Below are positions 18,099-27,184 of a stretch of 64,000 bases of DNA, in pieces. Source of the DNA: Amycolatopsis sp. NBC_00345 (lineage in GTDB: Bacteria; Actinomycetota; Actinomycetes; Mycobacteriales; Pseudonocardiaceae). How positions within the stretch are numbered: the first letter of the stretch is position 1; each line of letters starts with the position of its first letter. The position numbers and the translations under genes were made by a program. The notes under the pieces were generated by a model that was given only the letters and a program-made list of their open reading frames with translations, was not told the origin of the DNA and did no database searches. Where the stretch lies: contig NZ_CP107995.1 in the NCBI RefSeq assembly GCF_036116635.1, positions 8,556,001-8,620,000 of the forward strand. The letters run 5' to 3'.

Positions 18099-19058
18099 AT
18101 GCGGTTGAGTCCGCTCCGCGATTTCGTCCTCACCAAGAACGAGAACCCGGTCGATCTGCTCCGGTCCACGACCCGGCTCTTCGGTGACGCCGTCACCACC
18201 GCCCCGCTCGGCCCTCTTGTCGCCGGTGAGCACGAACTACGCGGGGTCGCCGCGTCGGGATTCGCGGTGGGGTACTTCGCTTCTCCGATGGGTGTGCGCG
18301 TCAGCACCCGGCCGAGCCACTCCTACTTCATCAACTTCGGCGTCGTCGGGGAGATCTCCGCCGGCCACGTTGTCCTCAGCCGCTCGACGGCCGGAGTGTT
18401 CAACCCTGGTGATGCCCACGAACTCCGCCCGGCCCACACCGGGACGAGGTTCCTCGGCCTTCGTGTCGACGCCGAATTCCTGGGCCGGGAACTCGCCGCG
18501 CTGACCGGCCGCCCGGCCGACCGTCTCGTGCGCTTCGAACTCCCACTCGACCTGACCGAGCCGAAGGGCCGGACGATCGGCCTGCTCGTCGATGCCCTGA
18601 TCGAGCAGTTCGACTCCGGCGACCCGCTGTTGCAGCGGGCCGAACTGCAACAGATCCAGCTGCGCGGCATCGTCACCGCACTCCTGCTGGCTCAGCCGCA
18701 CAGCCACACCGCCGCGCTGTGGGACGCCCCCGCGACACCGCATCCGCGAGCGCTCCGGGCCGCGGTGGCCTTCGTCGAAGCGAATCTTTCCGGCCACCTC
18801 ACCCTCGGCGACATCGCGCAGTCGGCCGGCTGCAGCGCGCGGACCATCAGCAACGCCTTCCGGGACAAGCTCGGCACGACCCCCATGGCCTACGTGCGGA
18901 GTCTCCGGCTCGAGCGCGTCCGCGACGACATCGCGTCAACCGACGACCGCGTCGGCGACGTCGCCTACCGTTGGGGCGTCACGCATCTCGGCCGCTTCTC
19001 GCAGGAGTACCGCGCGCGGTTCGGTGAACTTCCCTCGGAGACGGCCGCTCGGAGGTGA
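18099..19058 (+). CDS. AraC family regulator
   Basis: A 319-residue protein: an N-terminal AraC-binding-like cupin domain (ligand sensing; motif NPGDAHELRPAHTGTRF) and a C-terminal double helix-turn-helix from about residue 215 (LTLGDIAQSAGCSARTISNA, then RVGDVAYRWGVTHLGRFSQE). ATG 18099 has GACGAGGGA upstream; an in-frame GTG at 18039 lies in the promoter region. It is divergent from the FAD monooxygenase, its most likely target. Confidence 0.88.
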   Translation: MRLSPLRDFVLTKNENPVDLLRSTTRLFGDAVTTAPLGPLVAGEHELRGVAASGFAVGYFASPMGVRVSTRPSHSYFINFGVVGEISAGHVVLSRSTAGVFNPGDAHELRPAHTGTRFLGLRVDAEFLGRELAALTGRPADRLVRFELPLDLTEPKGRTIGLLVDALIEQFDSGDPLLQRAELQQIQLRGIVTALLLAQPHSHTAALWDAPATPHPRALRAAVAFVEANLSGHLTLGDIAQSAGCSARTISNAFRDKLGTTPMAYVRSLRLERVRDDIASTDDRVGDVAYRWGVTHLGRFSQEYRARFGELPSETAARR

Positions 19059-19234
19059 CGAGCGCGCCGTGACGCTCCCCTGGTTGCGAGGCCGGCGGAG
19101 ATCGTGCCCTTGCGGTCAGTCCCGGGCAGGCAGGAGGGCAACCTTCCGCCCGGCCGGAGTCCCACAGCAACGTGTCGCATGGCCTCACGTCTCTTCCCAT
19201 AGAGGTTCACCGCAGATGCGAAAGGGGCACAAAA

Positions 19235-20104
19235 ATGCGAGTCACCGCGATTAAGCCGATGAAGCTGGTAATGGTGGGCGGGGCGGTCGCCATGGCTGCA
19301 TTCCTTTCTGCCTGCAGTGGAAACGGCGCGGCCGGAAATGCTTCTCAGGTGAAGAACGCGGCGGTTGTTCAGCCGCAAGCCAAGGCCGGTGGGGCGGCCG
19401 GGAGTTCCGCCGGAGGCTCGGCCGGCGACGTCAACTGCAGCACGAACGGCGGGCAGGTCGGCCCGGCCGGCGGCCCGATGGTGGACCTGATCGCGGTGTC
19501 GACCGAGGAAGGCACCCCGGGCTGCACCGAGGCGTTCAACGTCATCAGCGAGTACTACGCGAAGGCGCCGAACGGCGAGGGTCCGGGCCGCCGCGTGCTC
19601 GACATCGCGGGGCATTGGGACTGTGCCAAGGCCGCGGAACCGGAGGGCAGCCAGGGCGTTGTGCTCTGCGGGAAGGACGGCGGCACGGGTTTCCGCATCG
19701 AGACCGCGCCGAGCAAGGACAGCGCACCGTCGAACCAGGTGACGCAGCGGTTCCCGAACACCACGCAGACCGTGCAGTTCACCGGTTACGACACCACCGC
19801 GAACATGGCCCGGTTCCAGCTGGTGACCTGGCAGGCGGGCGGCCCGGACAACGGCCACTACGTGCCGGTCGCCGGCGACACCAAGACCTACCGGCTGCCG
19901 CTGGAGAACCACGAGCAGGTGTTCAGCGCGAGCACCGTGTGCCCCGGTGATTCGGTCACTGTGGACGGTCAGGGGCGCGGCACCAAGGCGTGCACCCCGC
20001 AGGACCTGATGCAGGCGCTGACCGGAGACACCCCGCCGCTCGCCGAAATCCAGGTCGACGGAAATGACCACATTGCCGTGGTCAAGGAGCTTTACCAGCC
20101 GTGA
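19235..20104 (+). CDS. Exported lipoprotein of unknown function
   Basis: A 289-residue protein with a basic start and lipobox FLSAC; Cys27 is the likely lipidation site. A low-complexity Gly/Ala/Ser linker follows (about residues 30-65), then a globular domain of about 220 residues with four or more Cys, including PGCTEAF, HWDCAKA and TVCPGDS. Cytoplasmic domains are absent. The start at 19235 gives a normal signal peptide (the preceding AAAGGGGC is the ribosome site). I do not recognise the domain. Confidence 0.75.
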   Translation: MRVTAIKPMKLVMVGGAVAMAAFLSACSGNGAAGNASQVKNAAVVQPQAKAGGAAGSSAGGSAGDVNCSTNGGQVGPAGGPMVDLIAVSTEEGTPGCTEAFNVISEYYAKAPNGEGPGRRVLDIAGHWDCAKAAEPEGSQGVVLCGKDGGTGFRIETAPSKDSAPSNQVTQRFPNTTQTVQFTGYDTTANMARFQLVTWQAGGPDNGHYVPVAGDTKTYRLPLENHEQVFSASTVCPGDSVTVDGQGRGTKACTPQDLMQALTGDTPPLAEIQVDGNDHIAVVKELYQP

Positions 20105-20135
20105 CGGAAGTTTCGGCCGCTCGGAAATGAGGGGG

Positions 20136-20170
20136 ATGGGCCGGTGACCGGATTCCGGTCACCGGCCCAT
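20136..20170. terminator. Bidirectional terminator, 16-bp perfect stem
   Basis: ATGGGCCGGTGACCGG pairs perfectly with CCGGTCACCGGCCCAT around a 3-nt loop, located between the convergent lipoprotein and membrane protein genes. This is a very stable intrinsic-type hairpin. Confidence 0.85.
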
Positions 20171-20194
20171 TTCATTCAACGGGACTGGTCCGGC

Positions 20195-21124
20195 TCAGCC
20201 GGGGAGTTCGGCGGGCTTCGGCTCTGGGAATGCGTAGAACCGCACCGAAAGGGCGCGTGCTTCTTCGGCCGCTGCGGGTTTGCGGGCGGCGTAGCGGTGC
20301 ACCAGTTCCAGGTATTCGGCCTCGAATTCTTTCAAGTCTTTGAAGCTCAGCCGCATCCCGGCGCGGCTTCCGGCGGTCCAGCCGTCGAACGTTTCGCGGC
20401 GCTCGGCGGCCCAGGCCAGCAGTCGTACCTCGCGGTCGTACTTCGCGTCCAGGTAGGCGGCCAGCGTGGGCCGGTCGGCTTCGGGGAAGTCTTCCGGTTT
20501 CGCTTCGTTCGTGCTCTGCGGGACAGGGTGCCAGCGGCCGTCGCGGGTGCGGCGGGTGTAGCCGGCGTGGGTGAGGGTGAGCAGCGCGGCCGGGACGTCG
20601 ATCGACGGGACCTGTGCGCTCAGTTCGGCCGAGGTGGCGGGCATGAGGCGAAGCAGCTGCTGGTGGTTCGGGTTTGTGTGCACGGCGATGTCGCGCATGG
20701 TCAGCGGCCTCGGCCGCGCGTTGCCGGCGAGCAGGGCACGGGCCCGGAACAGCAGGAACACCGCGATGGGCACCTCGGCCAGCAGCGCGGTGCCCAGGCT
20801 TGCCCACTGGTCGGGACCACCCCAGTCGAGGACGACGTCGAACCAGGCGTCGCAGAACAGCAGCGTCGCTGTCGCGGCCAGCATTGGCACGGAGGCGCGG
20901 CTGCGGCGCATCCCGAGCACGACGGTCGAGGCGAAACACAGCAGCAGGACGATGTCGAAGCCGACCCACGCCAACCGCCACTGGCTCGTGTCGAAGCGCT
21001 CGGGCAGGGTCAGGCCGAGGTAGACGGTCCACGGCACCAGGAAGATCGCGATACCGGCAAGGATGGCGAGAAGCACGCGTCGGAACACTCGAGCAACGCT
21101 AGCCACGCCGGTGCCGGGGAACAT
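20195..21124 (-). CDS. Four-helix membrane protein with a winged-helix-like cytosolic tail
   Basis: About 309 residues. Four hydrophobic helices occupy roughly residues 10-145. The cytosolic remainder contains MRDIAVHTNPNHQQLLRLMP, which resembles a winged-helix segment, and a C-terminal part (FDGWTAGSRAGMRLSFKDLK then EFEAEYLELV) like the ligand half of ArsR-type regulators. Start choice is uncertain: ATG 21124 is given, but GTG codons a few residues downstream are close to the first helix. A membrane-bound regulator is possible, but this is inference. Confidence 0.55.
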   Translation of the reverse strand: MFPGTGVASVARVFRRVLLAILAGIAIFLVPWTVYLGLTLPERFDTSQWRLAWVGFDIVLLLCFASTVVLGMRRSRASVPMLAATATLLFCDAWFDVVLDWGGPDQWASLGTALLAEVPIAVFLLFRARALLAGNARPRPLTMRDIAVHTNPNHQQLLRLMPATSAELSAQVPSIDVPAALLTLTHAGYTRRTRDGRWHPVPQSTNEAKPEDFPEADRPTLAAYLDAKYDREVRLLAWAAERRETFDGWTAGSRAGMRLSFKDLKEFEAEYLELVHRYAARKPAAAEEARALSVRFYAFPEPKPAELPG

Positions 21125-21174
21125 CCGGGATGATCCCCGAGATCGACCCCGAGACCCGGGCCCGGACCAGGTAA

Positions 21175-21496
21175 GTGAAGAACCCTCCCCCCGGGCGCGG
21201 GCCAACGTTCCGGGAGGAGGCCTGGGCGTGGCGCGACATCGAACGAGAATTCGCCGGGGAACTGATCGGGCACGACGAGTACGACGGCAGCGGGCACCCC
21301 AAGGCCTACAGCGAACTGGAACCCTGCCCCACGCCACCGGCGTGGCGACATCCAGGTCTGGTGTCTCGGCGTCACGCAGACCCTCTGCGGTGACATCCTG
21401 ACCGTCGCCGTCATCGAGCCGGATCACTACGACACCTTGTTCGCCGGTGCCGGGGTTTTATTGAGACGCCTCCTGGTACGGAGCAGCTCAGAATGA
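21175..21496 (+). pseudogene. Small ORF with a probable frameshift, unknown family
   Basis: From GTG 21175 one frame reads plausibly (FREEAWAWRDIEREFAGELI, then GHDEYDGSGHPKAYSELEP). From about 21344 a different frame reads plausibly (GDIQVWCLGVTQTLCGDILT, then VAVIEPDHYDTLFAGAG) down to a TGA at 21494. Both halves have high third-position GC in their own frame. I infer one gene of about 105 codons broken by an indel near 21325-21343. The product family is not recognised. Confidence 0.35.
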
Positions 21497-21500
21497 ACCA

Positions 21501-22265
21501 GTGGACCTTGACGTGGAGGGCTTCGTTCGTGACGGCTATGTTGCTGTCCGCGGTGCTTTTGATGCGGCGACGGCGGCGGCGTGCCGGGAAGTGATCTGGG
21601 CGGCGCTGCGGGCGCGTGGCGTGCGCGAAGACGACCCCGCCGGCTGGCCGGCGTTCATGCCCGTCGATGGCCTTGGTGGTGGCCCGTTTTCCGCCGCGGG
21701 CACCTCTTCGACCCTGGTCACTGCCTATGACAGGCTGATCGGCCCTGGGCGATGGACGTCGCCGGTGGATGCCGGTGACGCTGTGGCGGTCCGCTTCCCC
21801 TCCGAGGGCCGGGCCAATGCCGGTTATCACATCGAGGGCAGCTACGAGGGGCTCGGTGGGTACTGGGTCAATGTCCGGTCCCGGGCGCGCGGGCTGCTGG
21901 CGCTGCTGCTGTTCACTGACGTCGGCCCGGATGACGCGCCGACCCGGCTGGTCAGCGGATCGCATCTGTACGTCCCGGAATTCCTGGCGCCACATGGTGA
22001 GGCGGGAACTCCCTCGGATGGCGAGTTCTGGCGGCCGTCGGTGCTGTGCAGGCCGGTCGCGCACGCGACTGGCAAGGCCGGGGATGTCTTTCTGTGCCAT
22101 CCGTTCGTCGTGCACACCGCGACCTGGCCGCACCGGGGCAGCGGGCCTCGGATGATCGCCCAGCCCGCAGTGCATGTCCGCGACGGGTTCATGCTGGACG
22201 GGTCTGACCCTTCGCCGGTAGCCCAGGCGATCGTGGCCGGGCTGGCAATGGCGGACCAGGACTGA
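21501..22265 (+). CDS. PhyH-like Fe(II)/2-oxoglutarate dioxygenase
   Basis: A 254-residue cytosolic protein with the double-stranded beta-helix pattern of phytanoyl-CoA dioxygenase relatives. The first metal motif reads YHIEGSYEGL, that is His-x-Glu where most relatives have His-x-Asp. The distal His and co-substrate Arg lie in HPFVVHTATWPHRGSGPRM. It opens with VEGFVRDGYVAVRGAF, the usual family start. GTG 21501 is the only in-frame start near the conserved N-terminus. It likely hydroxylates a small molecule; the substrate is unknown. Confidence 0.75.
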   Translation: MDLDVEGFVRDGYVAVRGAFDAATAAACREVIWAALRARGVREDDPAGWPAFMPVDGLGGGPFSAAGTSSTLVTAYDRLIGPGRWTSPVDAGDAVAVRFPSEGRANAGYHIEGSYEGLGGYWVNVRSRARGLLALLLFTDVGPDDAPTRLVSGSHLYVPEFLAPHGEAGTPSDGEFWRPSVLCRPVAHATGKAGDVFLCHPFVVHTATWPHRGSGPRMIAQPAVHVRDGFMLDGSDPSPVAQAIVAGLAMADQD

Positions 22266-22424
22266 TCGCACGCCGGGACGATCAGCGGACGCGGGCGACG
22301 GCCGTTCATGGCCGGCGGCCGATCGGGGCAGGCCGGCTGCCACATGCGACTGAGGCGGCGTACCCGTTGCTGTGCACGGGCGACCACCACTGCCCGCGTA
22401 CGGCTTCGGCCGTGCGAGACCGGT

Positions 22425-23396
22425 TCAGCGCTGCAGCAGCAGTGAGAAGCCCAGGCGGGTGAGGTGGTGGTGTACGGCCTGGCCGAGGCGGTGACTGGTG
22501 ACCAGGCCGGCGTTGCGCAGGGCAGTGGTGTGCTCGGAGGCGGACGAGACACTGATCCCGGCCAGGCCGGCGAGGTCGCTGGTGGTCCTCGGCTGGGCGA
22601 GGGTGCGGAGCACGGCGGCGCGGGTGCTGCCGACCAGCACGGCCAGCGCGTCGCCCTTCGACGGGCCCGGCCCGGCGCTCCGGCGGCCGGGGCGGGCGGG
22701 GTAGATGAGCACGTGCTGCGACTGGTCCTGCGGGTCCCAGGTGACGAGGGGATGGCCGGTCCAGAACGCGGAGGGCATCAGGACCAGCCCACGGCCGTGG
22801 AGGTGGACGTCCCGCTCCCACGGGTAGCGGCCGACGAGCGTCGAGCCGGTCAGGCACAGGTCGGGGCTCAGCGCGTTGAGCAGGGCGGCGAGTCCGTGCG
22901 TGCCGAGTGCGTTCACGCGGTGTGCGATGTCGTCGTGGAACCGTGCGGTCACCGACGGCCATTGCTGTGCGAGGCAGGTGGCGTGGAAGGTGCGTAACGC
23001 CCGGTCCAGCGCGTCGAGGGTGTCGGTGTCGCCTTCGGCGTAGCGGTTCAGCCAGGTGGGGATGGGGACGACGTTCATCCGCGCGATCCGGGTCAGGTTC
23101 TCGGCGTGCACCGAGGTGGCGGTGTCGCGGACGACATGGAACGCCTGTTCCGCATCGTTGGTCAGGACGTCGAGGTAAAGCGCGCGGTGCGGGGAGGGCG
23201 CCAGCTGCACCAGCGGCCGGGCGCCGGACGACAGGGCCGAATGCGCCCGAATGCGCCAGTCCGGTCGGTCATCTCCGGGCGGATACGGCCGATTCCGCAG
23301 TTCCAGCACCATCAACACCGTTTCCAGTACCGGTGCCGGCGCGCCGGCGAAACGGATGTGCGCCAGGTCCTCGGCGTCCAGATGCACTCGTAGCAC
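22425..23396 (-). CDS. ArsR-family winged-helix regulator with a long N-terminal domain
   Basis: A 323-residue protein. The C-terminal 80 residues are a winged helix (RTLAQPRTTSDLAGLAGISV, then SSASEHTTALRNAGLVTSHR). The N-terminal 230 residues match the layout of the DUF5937-containing ArsR-like regulators of actinomycetes (LRVHLDAEDLAHIRFAGAP at the start). GTG 23396 is preceded by AGGGGCTGGCC. It is divergent from a small secreted protein gene 179 bp away, a possible target. No metal-binding Cys pair is evident. Confidence 0.75.
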   Translation of the reverse strand: MLRVHLDAEDLAHIRFAGAPAPVLETVLMVLELRNRPYPPGDDRPDWRIRAHSALSSGARPLVQLAPSPHRALYLDVLTNDAEQAFHVVRDTATSVHAENLTRIARMNVVPIPTWLNRYAEGDTDTLDALDRALRTFHATCLAQQWPSVTARFHDDIAHRVNALGTHGLAALLNALSPDLCLTGSTLVGRYPWERDVHLHGRGLVLMPSAFWTGHPLVTWDPQDQSQHVLIYPARPGRRSAGPGPSKGDALAVLVGSTRAAVLRTLAQPRTTSDLAGLAGISVSSASEHTTALRNAGLVTSHRLGQAVHHHLTRLGFSLLLQR

Positions 23397-23575
23397 GGCC
23401 AGCCCCTAAGCATTGACGATGCGACCGGAATATCGTCGACGGAGATAACGACGTTACCCTGTCGCCGGCTACAGCCGGGCATTGTCAAGACTTTTCGGGC
23501 AGCTCCGAACTGCTCGCGCCGCACAGGTTCCGTCCAGCACGATGAGCATCATCGGGACAAAATGGAGGAGTTGTC

Positions 23576-24166
23576 ATGCGATTGAGAACAAGTTCATTGC
23601 TGGGCGCGGCTTTGTTGTCACTGCTCGCTGCCGCGACGGTCGCGAGCCCGGCGGACGCGTCCCCCGCCGCCGCGCCGTCGAGCTTTGCCGCGCAGGTAAG
23701 AGCCGCAGGCTTCTCCGCGGCCCAGGCCCGGCAGTTGCAAGGTGCGATGGATCGCGACCTGGCGACACTGGGAGGGAGGCAGGTCGCGGCCAACCGGATC
23801 ATCACCGCCGACCGTTCCACGATCACCTATCCCCTCCCGGGCGAAAAGTACGCCCATGTGCTCGGTGACGGGTTGAACGGCAATGATCCCCGCACTCCGT
23901 TGGTCCTCTGCTCGTACGGCGCTTTCTGCGGATGGCCGGGTTACAACTACTCGGGTACCGGGTTCACCCACGCGAGCTGCGGTGATTTATACGAAATCCC
24001 CGACAACTTCAAAACCGGCGGATCGTGGATCAACAATCAGACGCACAATTACACGACGACATTCTGGGGTAAGGGAAATGTCTACTTGTCCATTTCGCAC
24101 GCGGCGTATTTCCGTGAGCCGCACGCAAACTGGTATCCCGTGTGGTACATCTCGAACAACTGCTGA
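23576..24166 (+). CDS. Secreted small protein, gamma-crystallin/inhibitor I36-like
   Basis: A 196-residue protein with signal peptide MRLRTSSLLGAALLSLLAA, cleaved near PADASPA. A helical pro-like region (residues 40-80) is followed by a Cys/Tyr/Asn-rich beta domain: CSYGAFCGWPGYNYSG, CGDLYEIPDNF, and a final SNNC. This recalls peptidase inhibitor I36/crystallin-like secreted proteins of actinomycetes, where the pro-region is removed. GGAGG precedes ATG 23576. Codon use in the last third is less GC-biased than in its neighbours. Confidence 0.65.
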   Translation: MRLRTSSLLGAALLSLLAAATVASPADASPAAAPSSFAAQVRAAGFSAAQARQLQGAMDRDLATLGGRQVAANRIITADRSTITYPLPGEKYAHVLGDGLNGNDPRTPLVLCSYGAFCGWPGYNYSGTGFTHASCGDLYEIPDNFKTGGSWINNQTHNYTTTFWGKGNVYLSISHAAYFREPHANWYPVWYISNNC

Positions 24167-24521
24167 TCGACCGCATCGGCCTGCGTGAGGCCACGATGAA
24201 GCCCGCGGGCGGGCGGAGGTTTGTGGGTAGACCCGAATGTCGTGCCGCTGGGTGAGCGCATTCTGCGGTCCGTTCTGGATCACGTAGTTTGCGATAGGTG
24301 ATATGGATGCTCCGGGTTCGCTTTCGGACTAATGGGTTGCTCCGAAGAGTGTCGGCGGGCCGGGCGGTGGTTCTTCCAGATGTAGCGCGTCAGTTCCAGG
24401 ACCAGGCCGGTTGTGCGCGCGAGGAGCCGCCACCCGTAGTGGCGGGGCCGCACCGTGCGATGAACGCGCCGGTCGGGAAGCGGCTGATCATCGAGCCACG
24501 GCCGCAGGCTCACAGCTTGAC
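24167..24521. other. Intergenic, no convincing gene
   Basis: Lower-GC stretch after the secreted protein gene. A 77-codon minus-strand frame at 24280-24513 contains Arg/His-rich text but no recognisable domain or ribosome site. I see nothing I can support here besides the downstream TetR operator. Confidence 0.4.
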
Positions 24522-24540
24522 TGACTGACCGGGTCAGTCA
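24522..24540. promoter_or_regulatory. TetR operator palindrome
   Basis: TGACTGACC-G-GGTCAGTCA is a perfect 9+1+9 palindrome ending 11 bp before the TetR start. Its TGACYGACC..GGTCRGTCA form is typical of TetR operators, so autorepression with control of the co-transcribed GT39-like gene is likely. Confidence 0.8.
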
Positions 24541-24551
24541 ATACTCGTCGT

Positions 24552-25310
24552 ATGCGCGGACGGGTACCGCCGCGGCCGTTGAGCGAGATAGCCACGGCCG
24601 CGGCGCGGGTGTTCACCGAGAAGGGCTACAAGGCGGCCGGGATTTCCGATGTGGCTGCCGTGCTCGGCCTGAGCCATGGTGCCCTCTACACCTACGCGGA
24701 CAGCAAAGAAACCTTGCTGTCCTTGGCAATCCGGTACCTCGCCGAGCCGGAAACACTGGACACGATGACCATCCCGGTGTCGATGCCGGGCCGGGCCGGG
24801 ATCGCCGGCATCGGCGCGCGGCCGGCGGCGCCCCCCAGCGTCCCGGCGCTGGCCGCCGCGCTCCGCCGACGCACCAGGCCGGCGGCCGAGGAACTCGGCG
24901 GGATCATCGATCAGCTGTACGGGTACGTCGAGAGCAACCAGCGACTGCTCGCGCTGGTCGAGAGCTGCGCGCGGGACGTTCCGGAACTGGCAGAGCTGCA
25001 CTTCGTGCGGGGCCGGCGCGGACTGCTGGACCAGCTGGGCGATTACCTGCGGAGGCGCATCAAGTCCGGGCACCTGCGCCCGGTCCCGGACATTCCGACC
25101 TCGGCCCGGTTCATCGTGGAAACCATCGCCTGGTTCGCCTGGCACCGGCACGGCGACCCGGACTCGCTGATGCTCAACGACGACGACTGCCGGCGCACCG
25201 TGCGTCATCTGCTGCTGGCCGCATTCCGGCCGTCCGGTCCTTCACTGTCGGGATCTGCTGGGGGAAAGGAAAACCGTGGCACAGACGGTAACGCTGACCG
25301 AGGAAGCTGA
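24552..25310 (+). CDS. TetR family regulator
   Basis: A 252-residue repressor with N-terminal helix-turn-helix KGYKAAGISDVAAVLGLSHG plus ALYTYADSKETLL. The C-terminal ligand domain is helical and longer than average, with a loop of Pro/Ala around residues 85-105. ATG 24552 lies directly after the palindromic operator. Its 3' end overlaps the start of the glycosyltransferase gene by 35 bp, so the two are co-expressed. The inducer is unknown. Confidence 0.88.
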   Translation: MRGRVPPRPLSEIATAAARVFTEKGYKAAGISDVAAVLGLSHGALYTYADSKETLLSLAIRYLAEPETLDTMTIPVSMPGRAGIAGIGARPAAPPSVPALAAALRRRTRPAAEELGGIIDQLYGYVESNQRLLALVESCARDVPELAELHFVRGRRGLLDQLGDYLRRRIKSGHLRPVPDIPTSARFIVETIAWFAWHRHGDPDSLMLNDDDCRRTVRHLLLAAFRPSGPSLSGSAGGKENRGTDGNADRGS

Positions 25311-26775
25311 ACCCGGCAGAGCTTGCCCACGCGTGGCGTGGCGGCAGGTCCTGCTGATCGCCGGCGTGGTCGCGGTGGTCCACCTGGCCGTGGCCGCCCG
25401 CTACGGCTGGCATCGCGACGAGTTCTACTATGTGATCACCGGTCGCCACCCGGCCTGGGGCTATGTCGACCAGCCGCCGCTGACCCCGGTGCTGGCCCGG
25501 CTGGCCGCCGCGCTGCCCGGCGGCGTGCTGCCGCTGCGCATCCTGGCCATCGCGGCGGCGGCCGGCTGCGTGCTGCTGGCCGCGAAACTCGCCGCCGAAC
25601 TCGGCGGGCGGCGGCGGGCTCAGCTCATCTCGGCCGCCGCGGTGGCGGCGTGCCCGGCATACGTGGCCGCCTCGGCGCTGTTCGGGACCACCGGCACCGA
25701 CCAGGTGTTCTGGCTCGCGGTGATGGTCGCGACCGCGCGGGCGCTGCGGGTCGGCACGATCCCGGCCTGGCTGCTCGCCGGCCTGCTCGCCGGACTGGGC
25801 CTGGAAAACAAGGACACCATCGCCGCGCTGCTCATCGGCATCGCGCTCGGCCTGGTCATCACCCGGCGCGCGGTGCTGCGCACCCCCGGGCCGTGGCTGG
25901 CCGCGGTGCCGGCCTTGCTGATCGCGCTGCCGAACATCCTGTGGAACGCCTCCTACGGCTGGCCGTGGCCGAACGTCCGGATGGCCGCGGTGCTGGCCGG
26001 ACGGCAGGGCAGCGCCCTCACCCAGGTGCCCGAACTGCTGCTCCTGCTGACCGGCCCGCCGATGCTCCTGCTGCTGATGCTCGGTGTGCGCCAGTTGTGC
26101 GCCACGACCGGACGGCCGCACCGGTGGCTGCTGGTGGTCGCGATCACCGCGGTGACGCTCGTCGCCGTCACCGCCGGCAAGAGCTACTACGCGGCCCCGG
26201 CGCTGCCTGGCCTGTTCGCGGCCGGCGCGGTGCGGGTGGAGGCCGCGAACACGCGGCACGGCCGGCGGCGATGGCCCATCGCCATCGGCCTCACCGGAGT
26301 GCTCGCGATCCTGATCGGACTGCCCGTGCTCCCGCCGAAAATCGCGAGCATCGCGACCGGCTCGGCCAGCCCGGTGCTGGAGACCTACGGCTGGACCGAT
26401 TACGTGCACCAGATCGTCACGGTCGCGGACCGTTATCCGGCCGGCACGACGATCTTCACCAGCAACTACGGCGAGGCCGGCGCGCTGACCATCCTCGGAC
26501 CCTCCGCGGGCCTGCGCAATCCAGTGGGCAGCGGCCACAACGCCTACGGATTCTGGGGCCCACCCCCGGGCAGCGACGCCACCGTGTTGTGCGTCGGCGA
26601 GTTCACGCCGGCCTACCTGCACCAGTACTGGTCACAGGTGACGGAGATCGCCCCGCTCACCATGCCGGACGGCCTGTCGAACGAGGAGACCCGGCTGGGC
26701 GCGGCCATCTACCTGTGCCGGCAGCCGCACGGCACCTGGACGCAACTCTGGCCCAGCCTGAAACAACTGCGCTGA
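25276..26775 (+). CDS. GT39/ArnT-like membrane glycosyltransferase
   Basis: A 499-residue polytopic protein with about ten hydrophobic helices. The first loop carries GWHRDEFYYVITGRHPAWGY followed by VDQPPL, the acidic motif of GT-C fold transferases (PMT/ArnT). The C-terminal 130 residues are extracytoplasmic, with TSNYGEAGAL and GHNAYGFWGPP. Such enzymes transfer sugars from polyprenyl-phosphate donors. GTG 25276 lies inside the TetR gene with GGGGGAAAGGAAAACC upstream. Control by the TetR protein is inferred from the operon arrangement. Confidence 0.85.
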   Translation: MAQTVTLTEEAEPGRACPRVAWRQVLLIAGVVAVVHLAVAARYGWHRDEFYYVITGRHPAWGYVDQPPLTPVLARLAAALPGGVLPLRILAIAAAAGCVLLAAKLAAELGGRRRAQLISAAAVAACPAYVAASALFGTTGTDQVFWLAVMVATARALRVGTIPAWLLAGLLAGLGLENKDTIAALLIGIALGLVITRRAVLRTPGPWLAAVPALLIALPNILWNASYGWPWPNVRMAAVLAGRQGSALTQVPELLLLLTGPPMLLLLMLGVRQLCATTGRPHRWLLVVAITAVTLVAVTAGKSYYAAPALPGLFAAGAVRVEAANTRHGRRRWPIAIGLTGVLAILIGLPVLPPKIASIATGSASPVLETYGWTDYVHQIVTVADRYPAGTTIFTSNYGEAGALTILGPSAGLRNPVGSGHNAYGFWGPPPGSDATVLCVGEFTPAYLHQYWSQVTEIAPLTMPDGLSNEETRLGAAIYLCRQPHGTWTQLWPSLKQLR

Positions 26776-26837
26776 GGAGCTTCAACGACACCGTCCGCTC
26801 AGCGGCATGAGCGGATGCTCGATGGTCAACTGACCGG

Positions 26838-27116
26838 TCAGGTGGTTCCCTCCGGACCGGCCATCACGATGTAGCCCGCGTTGGCAGGAGGCGCCGGCTC
26901 GGCTCGGCGCAAGCGAGTGGCGCCGAGACCGGCGAGGTGCTCGCACAGGTCCGGTAAAAGCCGGTAACCACGGACATCTGCCGTGACACGGTCCGGCCGG
27001 TGGTGCCCGACGAGCCGCCCACGCTCGGCTTGTCGCACCTCGACCTCCACGCGAGCCAGCCCCAGTGGCGCGAGTCGCCGATCAGCGCGCCCCTTCGGCC
27101 CGATTGAGCTTTCCAT
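26838..27116 (-). CDS. Possible small hypothetical protein
   Basis: A 92-codon frame starting at ATG 27116 with moderate third-position GC. It contains LARVEVEVRQAERGRLVGHH and LLPDLCEHLAGLGATRLRRA, which look like real protein, and ends GYIVMAGPEGTT. No family is recognised. It lies between the convergent GT39-like gene and the SDR gene on the SDR strand, 68 bp after the SDR stop. Confidence 0.35.
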   Translation of the reverse strand: MESSIGPKGRADRRLAPLGLARVEVEVRQAERGRLVGHHRPDRVTADVRGYRLLPDLCEHLAGLGATRLRRAEPAPPANAGYIVMAGPEGTT

Positions 27117-27184
27117 CGGGCGAGGTTGTGGCGAGCGGTCTGGGTGCAGGGCGCCACCGGTTCGCCGGGTGTGCGCGTGACGTC

